A stretch of DNA of 64,000 nt from Methyloligella solikamskensis (GTDB taxonomy: Bacteria > Pseudomonadota > Alphaproteobacteria > Rhizobiales > Methyloligellaceae): contig NZ_JBHTJO010000001.1 in assembly GCF_042676065.1 (NCBI RefSeq), positions 1,426,001 through 1,490,000 of the forward strand, read 5' to 3'. Position 1 is the first letter of the stretch. Every line of letters begins with the position of its first letter. Both the position numbers and the translations under genes were made by a program. Positions 45,246 through 52,906 of the stretch are shown here, one piece after another. The notes beneath the pieces were generated by a model, which saw nothing but the letters and a program-made list of their open reading frames with translations, ran no database searches and was not told the DNA's origin.

Positions 45246-45929
45246 TCCGGCGGCGACCAGTACGTTCAGCAAGCCCACCAGGATCATAAGAAGCCCGGCC
45301 ACGGAGCCTTCCTCTTCGCCCAACTGATAAGCTTGGGCTGTGCCGGCGCCATGGGCGCCCAGCCCCAGCAATGCACCGCGGGCCAGGGACGTACGCAGCG
45401 GCAACCACTTCAGCAGGATCTCGCCGACCAGCGCGCCGAACACGCCCGTCAGCACCACGAAGATCGCGGTGAGGTTGGGGATGCCGCCGATATTTTCCGA
45501 CATCTGCATGGCGAAGGGCGTGCTGATGGAGCGCGGCAGCAGGCTCAGGCGCATCTCATCGTCCAGCCCCAACAGGCTTGCGAAAAGCCAAGCCGTGCCC
45601 AGGGCGGTCGCGGTGCCGATGACCATGCCGACCATCAGCACGGGCCAATGGCGGCGTAGCAGGGCGCGGTGCTCGTAGATCGGCACGGCAAAGGCGACGG
45701 TGGTTGGGCCCAGCATGGCCAGGAGCCAGCCGGTGCTGTCGAGATAGTCGCGATAGCTGACATGGAGCGGTAGCGCGACGGCGAGCAGCAAGGCCGGGGT
45801 GAGGGCGATAGGCGCGAGCCACCACTGACCGAAGCGCGCATGGAGACGCCTGGCGATCCAGTAGGCCGCGATGGTCAACGCGGACCAGAACAGCATCTGG
45901 ACATAGGGCTCTTGCCAAAGGGAATTCAT
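45228..45929 (-). CDS. lrgB: LrgB family membrane protein
   Basis: A 233-aa integral membrane protein with about seven helices. LGPTTVAFAVPIYEHR, LLPRSISTPFAMQMSENIGG and LGAHGAGTAQAYQLGEEEG are diagnostic LrgB/CidB motifs. With LrgA it is described as a holin/antiholin-like pair and, in several bacteria, as a pyruvate or glycolate/glycerate uptake system (PlgG in plants). Its start overlaps the lrgA stop (ATGA). Confidence 0.9.
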   Translation of the reverse strand: MNSLWQEPYVQMLFWSALTIAAYWIARRLHARFGQWWLAPIALTPALLLAVALPLHVSYRDYLDSTGWLLAMLGPTTVAFAVPIYEHRALLRRHWPVLMVGMVIGTATALGTAWLFASLLGLDDEMRLSLLPRSISTPFAMQMSENIGGIPNLTAIFVVLTGVFGALVGEILLKWLPLRTSLARGALLGLGAHGAGTAQAYQLGEEEGSVAGLLMILVGLLNVLVAAGLLMVQ

Positions 45930-46384
45930 GCCACGCTATCGGAGCTCATCCCGCATGCGTCGAAACGGTCGGCGTTCGTGCAAGCCGCGTGGTGCGTGCG
46001 CCAGCGGAAGCAGAGCTCCACGGTGAGCGCGCTGGAGATCATCACCGCGGCGGTGCCGGCGAGGATGACGATCATGATCTTCACCCCGAGCAGGCCGAGC
46101 ATCTCCGGATGATTGAGTACCGCCAGGGTCGCGGGCATGAAGAACAGGATCATCTCGGCCAGGAACCAGCTCGAGCCCCGGCGCAGACTGAAGCGGCTGA
46201 CCCGGCCGCTGGCCAGCAAGGCGAGCAGGAAGGCCAGTCCGACAACACCGCCTGACAGGGGAATGCCTGTGAGCCAGACGGCGAGCTGGCCGGCGAGCCA
46301 GACCAGCATGATCAGGCCGATTTGCGCGGCGCTGCTGTTGCGCAGAAAGCGGCGAAGCTGGATGCGGGCGGCGCGGAGGGTCAT
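45926..46384 (-). CDS. lrgA: CidA/LrgA family membrane protein
   Basis: A 152-aa protein with four hydrophobic helices. LVWLAGQLAVWLTGIPLSGGVVGL and SSWFLAEMILFFMPATLAVL match the CidA/LrgA family. The C-terminal tail is unusually long and carries two Cys. ATG 46382-46384 has AGGA ahead; an upstream extension of 16 codons is unlikely. Translationally coupled to lrgB and divergent from a LysR regulator, the arrangement seen for cidAB-cidR. Confidence 0.88.
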   Translation of the reverse strand: MTLRAARIQLRRFLRNSSAAQIGLIMLVWLAGQLAVWLTGIPLSGGVVGLAFLLALLASGRVSRFSLRRGSSWFLAEMILFFMPATLAVLNHPEMLGLLGVKIMIVILAGTAAVMISSALTVELCFRWRTHHAACTNADRFDACGMSSDSVA

Positions 46385-46480
46385 GAGGGGTCCTATGGGG
46401 AGTCCTGGGACTGGTGGCTTTCGAAGAAACATTGGCCCGGACTATATGCGGTGCAGCATAATTCCTAAAATGACTTGTCT

Positions 46481-46490
46481 GACTTAAGTC
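46481..46490. promoter_or_regulatory. palindrome in lrgA/LysR divergent region
   Basis: GACTTAAGTC is a perfect 10-bp palindrome 20 nt upstream of the LysR ATG. It is flanked by ATTCC (46461-46465) and GGAAT (46502-46506). It is a candidate binding site for the adjacent LysR protein. Confidence 0.45.
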
Positions 46491-46510
46491 CATTCGGATA
46501 TGGAATAAGT

Positions 46511-47398
46511 ATGGAGCTCAGGAAACTTCGCGTTTTCGTCGAGGTGGTGCGCCAGGGGGGCTTTTCCGCTGCGGCCGAGACCCTGTTCGCGACTCAATCG
46601 ACGGTCAGCAAGTCGGTGCGCCAGCTCGAGGACGAGATCGGCATGCCGCTCCTGAACCGGATCGGCCATCGGATCACCATGACGGAGGCGGGCGAAGTGG
46701 TGTTCCGCCGGGCACAGCAGCTTCTGGCCGACCGGGAGGATCTGATCGCCGAGCTCGACGATATCCGGGGCTTGCGGCGGGGGACCTTGCGGCTCGGCCT
46801 GCCGCCCATCGGCTCCAGCGTGCTGTTCGCGCCGGTCTTCACCCTTTACCGCAAGCGCTATCCCGGCATCGACGTCAGTCTTGTGGAGCATGGCGGCGAC
46901 CGGCTGGACGAGCTGCTCCAGGCGGGCGAGATCGATCTCGCCGGCTCGCTGCTGCCGATACCGGAACAGGAGTATGACTGGCAGACGGTTCGCTGCGAGC
47001 CACTGGTGGCGCTGCTGGCGCGCGGCCATCCGCTCAAGGATGCGGGCCCGGTCACCTTGAAGGATCTGAAGGACGTGCCCTTCATCCTGTTCGAAAGCGG
47101 GTTTGCCCTGAACCGCATCATCATCGAGGCCTGCCGGGCGCAAGGGTTCGAGCCGCAGATCGTGGCGCGCAGCAGCCAGCTCGATTTCGTGGTGGAGCTG
47201 GCCGCGGCGGGGCTGGGGGTTGCCTTTCTGCCCCGCATGATCGCCGATGAGCGGCGCCGGGCCGCCGTGGATTACGTGCCGCTGAAGGGCCACGAGACCG
47301 ATTGGAACCTCGCCGTCACGTGGCGTCGGAACGGCTACCTTTCCAAGAGCGCCCAAGCCTGGCTCGCCTGTCTGCGGGAGATCCACCAGGACGTTTGA
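46511..47398 (+). CDS. LysR family transcriptional regulator
   Basis: A 295-aa regulator. The N-terminal winged HTH is MELRKLRVFVEVVRQGGFSA through ATQSTVSKSVRQLEDEIG, and the substrate-binding domain follows. ATG 46511 starts the HTH exactly. It is divergent from lrgAB and by position resembles CidR, which senses acetate/pyruvate metabolism in Gram-positives. Control of lrgAB here is inferred from context. Confidence 0.9.
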   Translation: MELRKLRVFVEVVRQGGFSAAAETLFATQSTVSKSVRQLEDEIGMPLLNRIGHRITMTEAGEVVFRRAQQLLADREDLIAELDDIRGLRRGTLRLGLPPIGSSVLFAPVFTLYRKRYPGIDVSLVEHGGDRLDELLQAGEIDLAGSLLPIPEQEYDWQTVRCEPLVALLARGHPLKDAGPVTLKDLKDVPFILFESGFALNRIIIEACRAQGFEPQIVARSSQLDFVVELAAAGLGVAFLPRMIADERRRAAVDYVPLKGHETDWNLAVTWRRNGYLSKSAQAWLACLREIHQDV

Positions 47399-47489
47399 GG
47401 GTGTGCTCCTTGCGCTGCGTCTTACGCTGCATCCAGCTCCGGAAAGATTGCCGTCCTAGCCAGGGCGAAACCCGAGTCGTGTCAGGGGC

Positions 47490-48146
47490 TTATTGCGCCT
47501 TCTTACGCTTGCGGTGAGCGGCCACCTTCGCCCGGTTGCCGCAGACGCTCATGCTGCACCAGCGCCTGGCGTGGGCTCGGGTGTGATCGGCGAAGAGCAG
47601 GATGCAGTCATGCCCCTCGCAGGCCTTCACATGAGCAAAGTCCTCTTCGGTGATGGTGTGCGCCATGGCCTCGGCGATGGGGAAGAGCAGGGTGTCGGGT
47701 GAGCGCCAGCGCCGCAGGGTCACGAAGCTCAGCCGGGGCTGGCCCGCTTCGTCGCTCCGGGTGACCTGGCCATAAATCTCGTCCCGCTCTAACAGTGTGT
47801 TGAGGGGCGCCAGCTCCCGCAGGCTCTTTTCGGTCAGCGGGCGGCCCATATGGGCGGTCACGAAGCTGCGAAACCAGTCGCGCAGCTCCCGCGCCTCGCC
47901 GGCCACGCGGTCCAGCTCGGCCGGCTTTGCGTGCTTGGCGATCTCATCGAGCGCGTCTGCCGGTACCAGCTCCGCTTCACGCAGCCATTCCACCAGGCCT
48001 TCACCATCGGCGAGCCAGTCGACGGGCTCCCCATGGGGCGTCGCCAGGGAATTCAAAAAATCGAGACCGCGGTCGTCGGCGATCAGCATCGGAGCTTCGG
48101 GTTCGGTCAAAACGGGCTTCTCCAAAGGTGTAACCTCTAAAATCAT
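47490..48146 (-). CDS. CGNR zinc-finger (ABATE domain) transcriptional regulator
   Basis: Up to 218 aa. The stress-induced ABATE-type domain (LDFLNSLATPHGEPVDWLAD onward) is followed by the C-terminal CGNR zinc finger: ACEGHDC, then WCSMSVCGNRAKVAAHRKR. The longest frame begins at ATG 48146, but that codon overlaps the predicted -10 box. The real start is therefore probably TTG 48125 or TTG 48110 (GGAG 48120-48123). It is divergent from an alpha/beta hydrolase and shares an operator region with it. Likely autoregulator and repressor. Confidence 0.85.
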   Translation of the reverse strand: MILEVTPLEKPVLTEPEAPMLIADDRGLDFLNSLATPHGEPVDWLADGEGLVEWLREAELVPADALDEIAKHAKPAELDRVAGEARELRDWFRSFVTAHMGRPLTEKSLRELAPLNTLLERDEIYGQVTRSDEAGQPRLSFVTLRRWRSPDTLLFPIAEAMAHTITEEDFAHVKACEGHDCILLFADHTRAHARRWCSMSVCGNRAKVAAHRKRKKAQ

Positions 48147-48202
48147 ATTTGACAGGTTTCAGCCAATCAAGCATAACCACCTAAATGCATATTAGGTGGT
48201 TA
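48142..48202. promoter_or_regulatory. overlapping divergent promoters with 11-bp inverted-repeat operator
   Basis: Plus strand: -35 TTGACA (48149-48154), 17-nt spacer, -10 CATAAC (48172-48177), driving the hydrolase. Minus strand: -35 TTGATT (48165-48170), 17-nt spacer, -10 TATGAT (48142-48147), driving the CGNR gene. The operator TAACCACCTAA-N7-TTAGGTGGTTA (48174-48202) is perfect. It covers the hydrolase -10 and start point, but lies just behind the CGNR -35. Confidence 0.75.
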
Positions 48203-48220
48203 CAGTTTGGGAGGATGACA

Positions 48221-49060
48221 ATGACCGACATTCGCTATCGCAGCACCGACGTCGACGGCTTGAAGATCTTCTATCGGGAGGCGGGGACGCCGGGCGCCGA
48301 GAAGCTTCTGCTCCTGCACGGCTTTCCGAGCTCCAGCCACATGTTCCGGGATCTCATCCCGCTGCTCGCCGACAAATTCCACATCGTCGCGCCGGATCTG
48401 CCGGGCTTCGGCCAGTCGGACGATCCGAAGGCGAACACATTCGAGTCTCTCGCCGAGACGACCGCCCGCTTCACCGAGGAGGTCGGGTTCGACCGCTTCG
48501 CCGTCTATGTCTTCGACTACGGTGCACCGACGGGCCTGCGGCTGGCGCTCAATCATCCGGAGCGCGTGTCGGCGATCATCACCCAGAACGGCAACGCCTA
48601 TGAGGAGGGGCTGGGCGATGCATGGGCGCCGATCCGTGCCTATTGGGAGAACCCGACCCAGGAGAACCGCGATGCGATCCGCCCCGTGCTGACGCTTGAG
48701 ACCACCTATTGGCAGTACACCCATGGGGTGGCCGATCCGGAGGAGGTCTCGCCGGATGGCTATACGCTGGACTGGCATTACCTCGGCCGTCCCGGCGCCA
48801 CCGATATCCAGCTCGATCTGTTCGGCGACTATCAAAACAACGTCGCGATGTACCCGCAATTCCAGGAGTATTTCCGGACCCATAAGCCTCGTCTGCTGGC
48901 TGTCTGGGGCAAGCACGACCCGTTCTTCCTTCCGCCCGGCGCGGAGGCCTATAAGCGCGATATTCCCGAAGCCAAGATCGTGCTCTACGACACGGGCCAC
49001 TTCGCGCTGGAAACCCACGCGGAAGAGATCGCGGGCGAGATCAGAGACTTTCTGGCCTAG
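48221..49060 (+). CDS. alpha/beta hydrolase (Asp-nucleophile, epoxide hydrolase/dehalogenase-like)
   Basis: A 279-aa protein. The oxyanion motif HGFPSSS is at 33-39 and the nucleophile elbow VFDYGAP places Asp99 where serine hydrolases have Ser. The distal catalytic His is in DTGHFALE (His260). An Asp nucleophile is the mark of epoxide hydrolases and haloalkane dehalogenases. ATG 48221 is chosen because GGGAGG lies 7 nt before it. Expression is probably controlled by the divergent CGNR regulator. A degenerate copy of its 3' end lies 0.55 kb downstream. Confidence 0.88.
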   Translation: MTDIRYRSTDVDGLKIFYREAGTPGAEKLLLLHGFPSSSHMFRDLIPLLADKFHIVAPDLPGFGQSDDPKANTFESLAETTARFTEEVGFDRFAVYVFDYGAPTGLRLALNHPERVSAIITQNGNAYEEGLGDAWAPIRAYWENPTQENRDAIRPVLTLETTYWQYTHGVADPEEVSPDGYTLDWHYLGRPGATDIQLDLFGDYQNNVAMYPQFQEYFRTHKPRLLAVWGKHDPFFLPPGAEAYKRDIPEAKIVLYDTGHFALETHAEEIAGEIRDFLA

Positions 49061-49542
49061 GCGTCGGGCGGCTCGATGGGGTGACCGGCCCGCTTGAGGC
49101 GGACGATGGCCGCGTCCAGCGCCTGCAAGAAGGCCGAGCGATCGGCCTTGGAGAAGGGGCGGGGGCCGCCGGTTATGGCGCCCGCCGAGCGGAGATCGGT
49201 CATCAGGTCCCGGGTCGCGAGCGCCATGCCCATGGATCCAGCATCGAACGGCTTGCCGTTGGGAGCCAGAGCCTCGGCCCCGGCCGTGACCGCGCGATGG
49301 GCGAGCGGCACGTCGTTGGTCACCACGATGATCCCGGGCCGCGCCCGCTCGGCGATCCAGTCGTCGGCCACGTCCAGCCCCTGATCGACGATCACGCGCT
49401 CGATCGAAGGATGCTTCGGCAGCATCATGAAGGCATTCGAGACGACGATCGTCTTGATCCCATAGCGCAGCGCGACCTTGAACACCTCGTCCTTCACGGG
49501 ACAGGCATCGGCATCGACGAGGATCAGGATCGGGTCCGGCAT
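49057..49542 (-). CDS. YaiI/YqxD family (DUF188) protein
   Basis: A 161-aa protein of the PIN-like YaiI/YqxD family. It has ILVDADACPVKDE at the N-terminus, VVSNAFMMLP, then WIAERARPGIIVVTNDVPLA and GGPRPFSKADRSAFLQALD. The conserved acidic residues suggest a metal-dependent nuclease fold, but function is unproven. The end overlaps the hydrolase stop convergently by 4 nt. Confidence 0.9.
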   Translation of the reverse strand: MPDPILILVDADACPVKDEVFKVALRYGIKTIVVSNAFMMLPKHPSIERVIVDQGLDVADDWIAERARPGIIVVTNDVPLAHRAVTAGAEALAPNGKPFDAGSMGMALATRDLMTDLRSAGAITGGPRPFSKADRSAFLQALDAAIVRLKRAGHPIEPPDA

Positions 49543-49593
49543 GGGTGGGGATTAGCAGGTCGGCGGGGCGGGGGCTAATCCTGGTTGCTGACG

Positions 49594-49686
49594 AAAGCGC
49601 ACGATCCCGCAAACAGGATCGCGCCTTACGACTCCGGCCACGTCGACCCGGAGACCCGCGCCGAGGAGATTGCTAAGGTCCTGGGG
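49594..49686 (+). pseudogene. remnant of an alpha/beta hydrolase 3' end
   Basis: The translated stretch KAHDPANRIAPYDSGHVDP plus ETRAEEIAKVL mirrors the hydrolase C-terminus at 48221-49060 (GKHDPF..., YDTGHFALETHAEEIAGEI), with the segment between the two blocks missing. It is in frame with, and immediately upstream of, the VOC gene but has no start or complete fold. It is probably the leftover of a duplicated or sister hydrolase gene. Confidence 0.5.
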
Positions 49687-49716
49687 TTGAGGCGGCATTC
49701 AGGAGGGATGGAATTT

Positions 49717-50241
49717 ATGACCGACGCAAGTGACGACGGTTTCCTCGGCAGGATGATCGAGGTTGCGATCATCACCTCCGATCATCGCAAGGCGATCGAG
49801 GGCTTGTCCAAATTGGGCATCGGCCCGTGGCGCATCTATACCTTCAGCCCGGACAATGTCGCGAACCAGACCTACCGGGGGAAGCCCGCCGAATTCACGC
49901 TGAAGGTGTGTTTCGCCGATGCCGAGGACGGCAGTCCGGTCTGGGAGGTGATCGAGCCGGTCTCTGGGCCCACTATCTTCCAGGAGTTTATCGACGCCCA
50001 TGGGGACGGCATCCATCACGTCGCTTATGACTGCAACGATATCCCATTCAAAGAGCGCATCGCGGAATTCGAGCGGCGCGGGTTTGAATTCGCCCAAGGC
50101 GGAAGCTGGGAAGGCAAATGCCACTTCGCCTTCTTCGAAACCGAGTCGAAGACGACGACCTGCCTGGAGACGATCGCCTTCGACGCCGACTGGACCTATC
50201 CGGAGCCGGACGCGTGGTACCCGCCGCGGGGTAAGGGGTGA
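49717..50241 (+). CDS. VOC family protein (methylmalonyl-CoA epimerase-like)
   Basis: A 174-aa protein. Two half-modules are visible: EVAIITSDHRKAIEGLSKLGIGPW, and later DGIHHVAYDCNDIPFKERIAEFE with WEGKCHFAFFET. His in VAYD and Glu in FFETE are at positions used as metal ligands in the epimerase branch. AGGAGG (49701-49706) is 10 nt before ATG 49717 but only 1 nt before ATG 49708, so 49717 is preferred. True substrate unknown. Confidence 0.8.
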   Translation: MTDASDDGFLGRMIEVAIITSDHRKAIEGLSKLGIGPWRIYTFSPDNVANQTYRGKPAEFTLKVCFADAEDGSPVWEVIEPVSGPTIFQEFIDAHGDGIHHVAYDCNDIPFKERIAEFERRGFEFAQGGSWEGKCHFAFFETESKTTTCLETIAFDADWTYPEPDAWYPPRGKG

Positions 50242-50378
50242 GGTCGGTCGGGGGGGCCATCCTTAAACGACTTGCAAAGAAAATGCCGCGAAGGTGCTGT
50301 GTTATGAGAGGTTCGGCGTCTTCCGCAATGCGCCGGGACCGATATCGATACACGCCTTACTTCAGGACTATCCAATTC

Positions 50379-51005
50379 ATGACTCCCCCCATTCCCGCCG
50401 CCCTCGCGGCTCTGATTTTCGTTCTTGCCGCGCCCGTCTTTAGCGTCCCCGCCTGGGCTGAATCCGCCTCTGCTGAGTCCGCCTCCGTCGCAGCCGAACT
50501 TCCCAAAGGCGCCAGCCTTGCGCCGGATGTGAAGCCTCTCACGTCCTATGCGCCGAAGGAGAATCCGGGGGCGACAGATTTCGACCCGGAGGACCGGCTG
50601 GCGATCGAGAACCTGCTCTATGCCTATTCCTTCGCCTACGACAATTACGAGGCTGAGGCCTGGCTCGACCTGTTCACCGACGATGCCGTGTTCGTCGCCG
50701 GCACGCCGGGGCAGCCGTCGGTCTCTTTCACCGGCGAAGGGTTCCGCAACTTCTGGACGGCGCGGATGAAGACCTTCGCGAGTTCCGGCAAACGGCGCCG
50801 GCATCTGATGTCCAACATCCTGTTCCTCGACCAGACCAAGGACACGGCCCATGTCAGCGTCGTGGGGCTTCTAACAAGCGCGAAGGACGGCAAGACCTTC
50901 AGCGCCGTCACCAGCCTCAACTACGAGGGCTGGCTGGTGAAGGGGCCTGAAGGGTGGAAGATCAAGCGCTGGCACGACCTGCCGGACGCGCCTGTGCCGC
51001 AATAG
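50379..51005 (+). CDS. exported SnoaL-like (NTF2-fold) protein
   Basis: A 208-aa protein with a signal peptide (MTPPIPAALAALIFVLAA, cleavage after SVPAWA). An NTF2-like domain follows: DRLAIENLLYAYSFAYDNY, AWLDLFTDDAVFVAG and LNYEGWLVKGPEGWKIKRW, typical of SnoaL_4 proteins. Most family members are cytoplasmic, so the secretion signal is somewhat unusual. A longer upstream frame (to 50238) lacks protein character. No catalytic residues can be assigned with confidence. Confidence 0.82.
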   Translation: MTPPIPAALAALIFVLAAPVFSVPAWAESASAESASVAAELPKGASLAPDVKPLTSYAPKENPGATDFDPEDRLAIENLLYAYSFAYDNYEAEAWLDLFTDDAVFVAGTPGQPSVSFTGEGFRNFWTARMKTFASSGKRRRHLMSNILFLDQTKDTAHVSVVGLLTSAKDGKTFSAVTSLNYEGWLVKGPEGWKIKRWHDLPDAPVPQ

Positions 51006-51037
51006 GATTGCCGGGAGCCTCAAGCGGTGCGCTCCAG

Positions 51038-51646
51038 CTACTGCGTCGCGCCCGCTCCAAAGCGCAAACCATCGAAAAGCAAGGCCATCATGCGGCGGGC
51101 CTCTTCGGGCCTGCCGTCGCTCGCCGGAGTCGCTAGCCGCAGCGCCGCCAGCAGAAGCTCGTTTGCGTCGATATCGGTGCGGATTTCTCCGGCCGCTTGT
51201 GCCGCATCGAGCAGCCCCTTCAGGACAGGGGTGAGCCGTCCAAAGACGTACTCGGGTAGCGCTTGGTAGGCCGGATCGCCCGAGTGCAGGGCAGGGCCTA
51301 GGCCGCGCTTGGTCGCCACCAGATCCACGAGACTTTCAAGCCATAAAGCAAGCGCTTCGCTCGGCGGCTTCTCGCCGGCCAGCGCGGCGCCGTGTTCCAC
51401 CCTTGCGTCCACCTCACGGCGGAGGATCGCTTTGATCAGGTCCGAGCGCTGGGGGAAGTGCCGATAGAGGGTGCCGATGCCAACGCGGGCTTCCGCCGCG
51501 ATCGTGCGCATCGGCGCGTCCACACCCTTCTCCGTAAAGACGGTCATTGCGGCCCGCAGCACGGCATCGAGATTGCGCCGCGCATCGGCGCGCATCGGCC
51601 TGCTCTCGTCCTCCTGTATGTCCGGTCGTGCGGCGTCCCGTCCCAC
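51038..51646 (-). CDS. TetR/AcrR family transcriptional regulator
   Basis: A 202-aa repressor. The HTH is ARRNLDAVLRAAMTVFTEKG to VGIGTLYRHFPQRSDLIKAI, followed by a ligand-binding C-terminal domain. The GTG start (51646) has GAGGA ahead. ATG at 51595, preceded by AGGAGG, is an alternative that still contains the HTH. It is divergent from the aldo/keto reductase, with two tandem operators between them. Confidence 0.9.
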   Translation of the reverse strand: MGRDAARPDIQEDESRPMRADARRNLDAVLRAAMTVFTEKGVDAPMRTIAAEARVGIGTLYRHFPQRSDLIKAILRREVDARVEHGAALAGEKPPSEALALWLESLVDLVATKRGLGPALHSGDPAYQALPEYVFGRLTPVLKGLLDAAQAAGEIRTDIDANELLLAALRLATPASDGRPEEARRMMALLFDGLRFGAGATQ

Positions 51647-51662
51647 GTTTGCGTCATCCTCT

Positions 51663-51708
51663 TGCTAAACGGAACGGTGTTCCGTATAAACGGAAGATCG
51701 TTCCGTTT
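51663..51708. promoter_or_regulatory. aldo/keto reductase promoter with two abutting TetR-type operators
   Basis: Two 21-bp sites of form AAACGGAA-N5-TTCCGTNT lie end to end (51667-51687 and 51688-51708). The promoter TTGCTA (51663-51668)-N16-TATAAA (51685-51690) is embedded, so bound repressor would cover the spacer, the -10 and the start point. Confidence 0.75.
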
Positions 51709-51758
51709 CGTGTGTAGCCCGTTTTCCAGCGCTGCGCCAGCCTCTTGAGGAGACCGCC

Positions 51759-52794
51759 ATGCATTACCGTCCGCTCGGCCGAACCGGCATTCAAGTCAGC
51801 CCCTGGTGCCTGGGCGCGATGATGTTCGGCGAACTCGCCAATTCCGATCATGAGGAGTGCGTCCGCATTATCCACAAGGCTCTCGATTTCGGCATCAACT
51901 TCATCGACACCGCCGACAGGTACAGCCAGGGCGAATCGGAGATCATCGTTGGAGAAGCCCTGAAGGGCAGGCGGGAGAACGTCGTGCTCGCCACCAAGTT
52001 CTATGGCCCGATGGGCGACGATCCGAACCAGCAGGGCGCCTCGCGCCGCTGGATCACGAAGGCCGTCGACGATTCTCTGCACCGGCTGCAGACGGATTAT
52101 ATCGATGTCTATCAGCTTCACCGGCCGACGCCTGACACCGATATCGAAGAGACCCTTTCGGCGCTCAGCGATCTCATGCGGGCGGGCAAAGTGCGCGCGA
52201 TCGGCTCCTCGACCTTCCCCGCGTCAAATATCGTCGAGGCGCAATGGGTCGCCGAGCGGCGGGGCTTGGCCCGGTTCCGTACAGAGCAACCGCCCTATTC
52301 GATCCTCAACAGGTCCATCGAGCGCGAGGTGCTCCCTGCTTGCCAGCACTACGGCATGGGCGTGATGACCTGGAGTCCGCTGGCAAAGGGGATGCTGACC
52401 GGCAAATATCGCAAGGGGCAGCCCCAGCCTGACTCGCTGCGGGCCCAATATTTCCCGAAGGCGATGTCGGATGAGGCCAGTCTCGACGCGGTCGAGCAGC
52501 TGAATCCCCCTGGCGGAGAGCGCCGGCATGTCGCTGATGCATATGGGACTCGCCTTCGTGGCGGCGCATCCTGCGGTGACCTCGGCGATCATCGGCCCGC
52601 GCACCATGGAACAGCTGGATGGGCTGCTCGCCGGAGCTGAGGTGGCGCTGGACGACGAGATTCTTGATCGGATCGACGAGATCGTGCCGCCGGGCGTCGA
52701 CGTGGCGCCGCTCGAGGCCGCCGCTTACGTGCCGCCGTCGATCGCACAAATCTCGATGCGCCGCCGGCCCATGGTGGAGCGCGCCGCGGCCTGA
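51759..52794 (+). pseudogene. aldo/keto reductase, broken by a 1-nt frameshift
   Basis: The reading frame from ATG 51759 has AKR residues in place: catalytic Asp/Tyr in FIDTADRYSQGE, Lys in LATKFYG and His in YQLHRPT. It loses homology after DAVEQL. Removing one A at 52503/52504 restores ...EQLIPLAESAGMSLMHMG and runs to TGA at 52792-52794, giving a normal 344-aa AKR ending in an NADPH-site region (SAIIGPRTMEQLDG). As written the gene would yield a 293-aa product with a nonsense tail. Sequencing error, a recent mutation or phase variation are all possible. Confidence 0.8.
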
Positions 52795-52906
52795 AGCCTT
52801 CCTCAGGAGGGTCGTTTCGCCGCGCCGGGGTAGTCAGAAGACGATTTCGTCGGTGCGGTCCGGCTCCATCCACCGTTCCACCTAGGGGCTTCTGCTGGTG
52901 ATCGTC

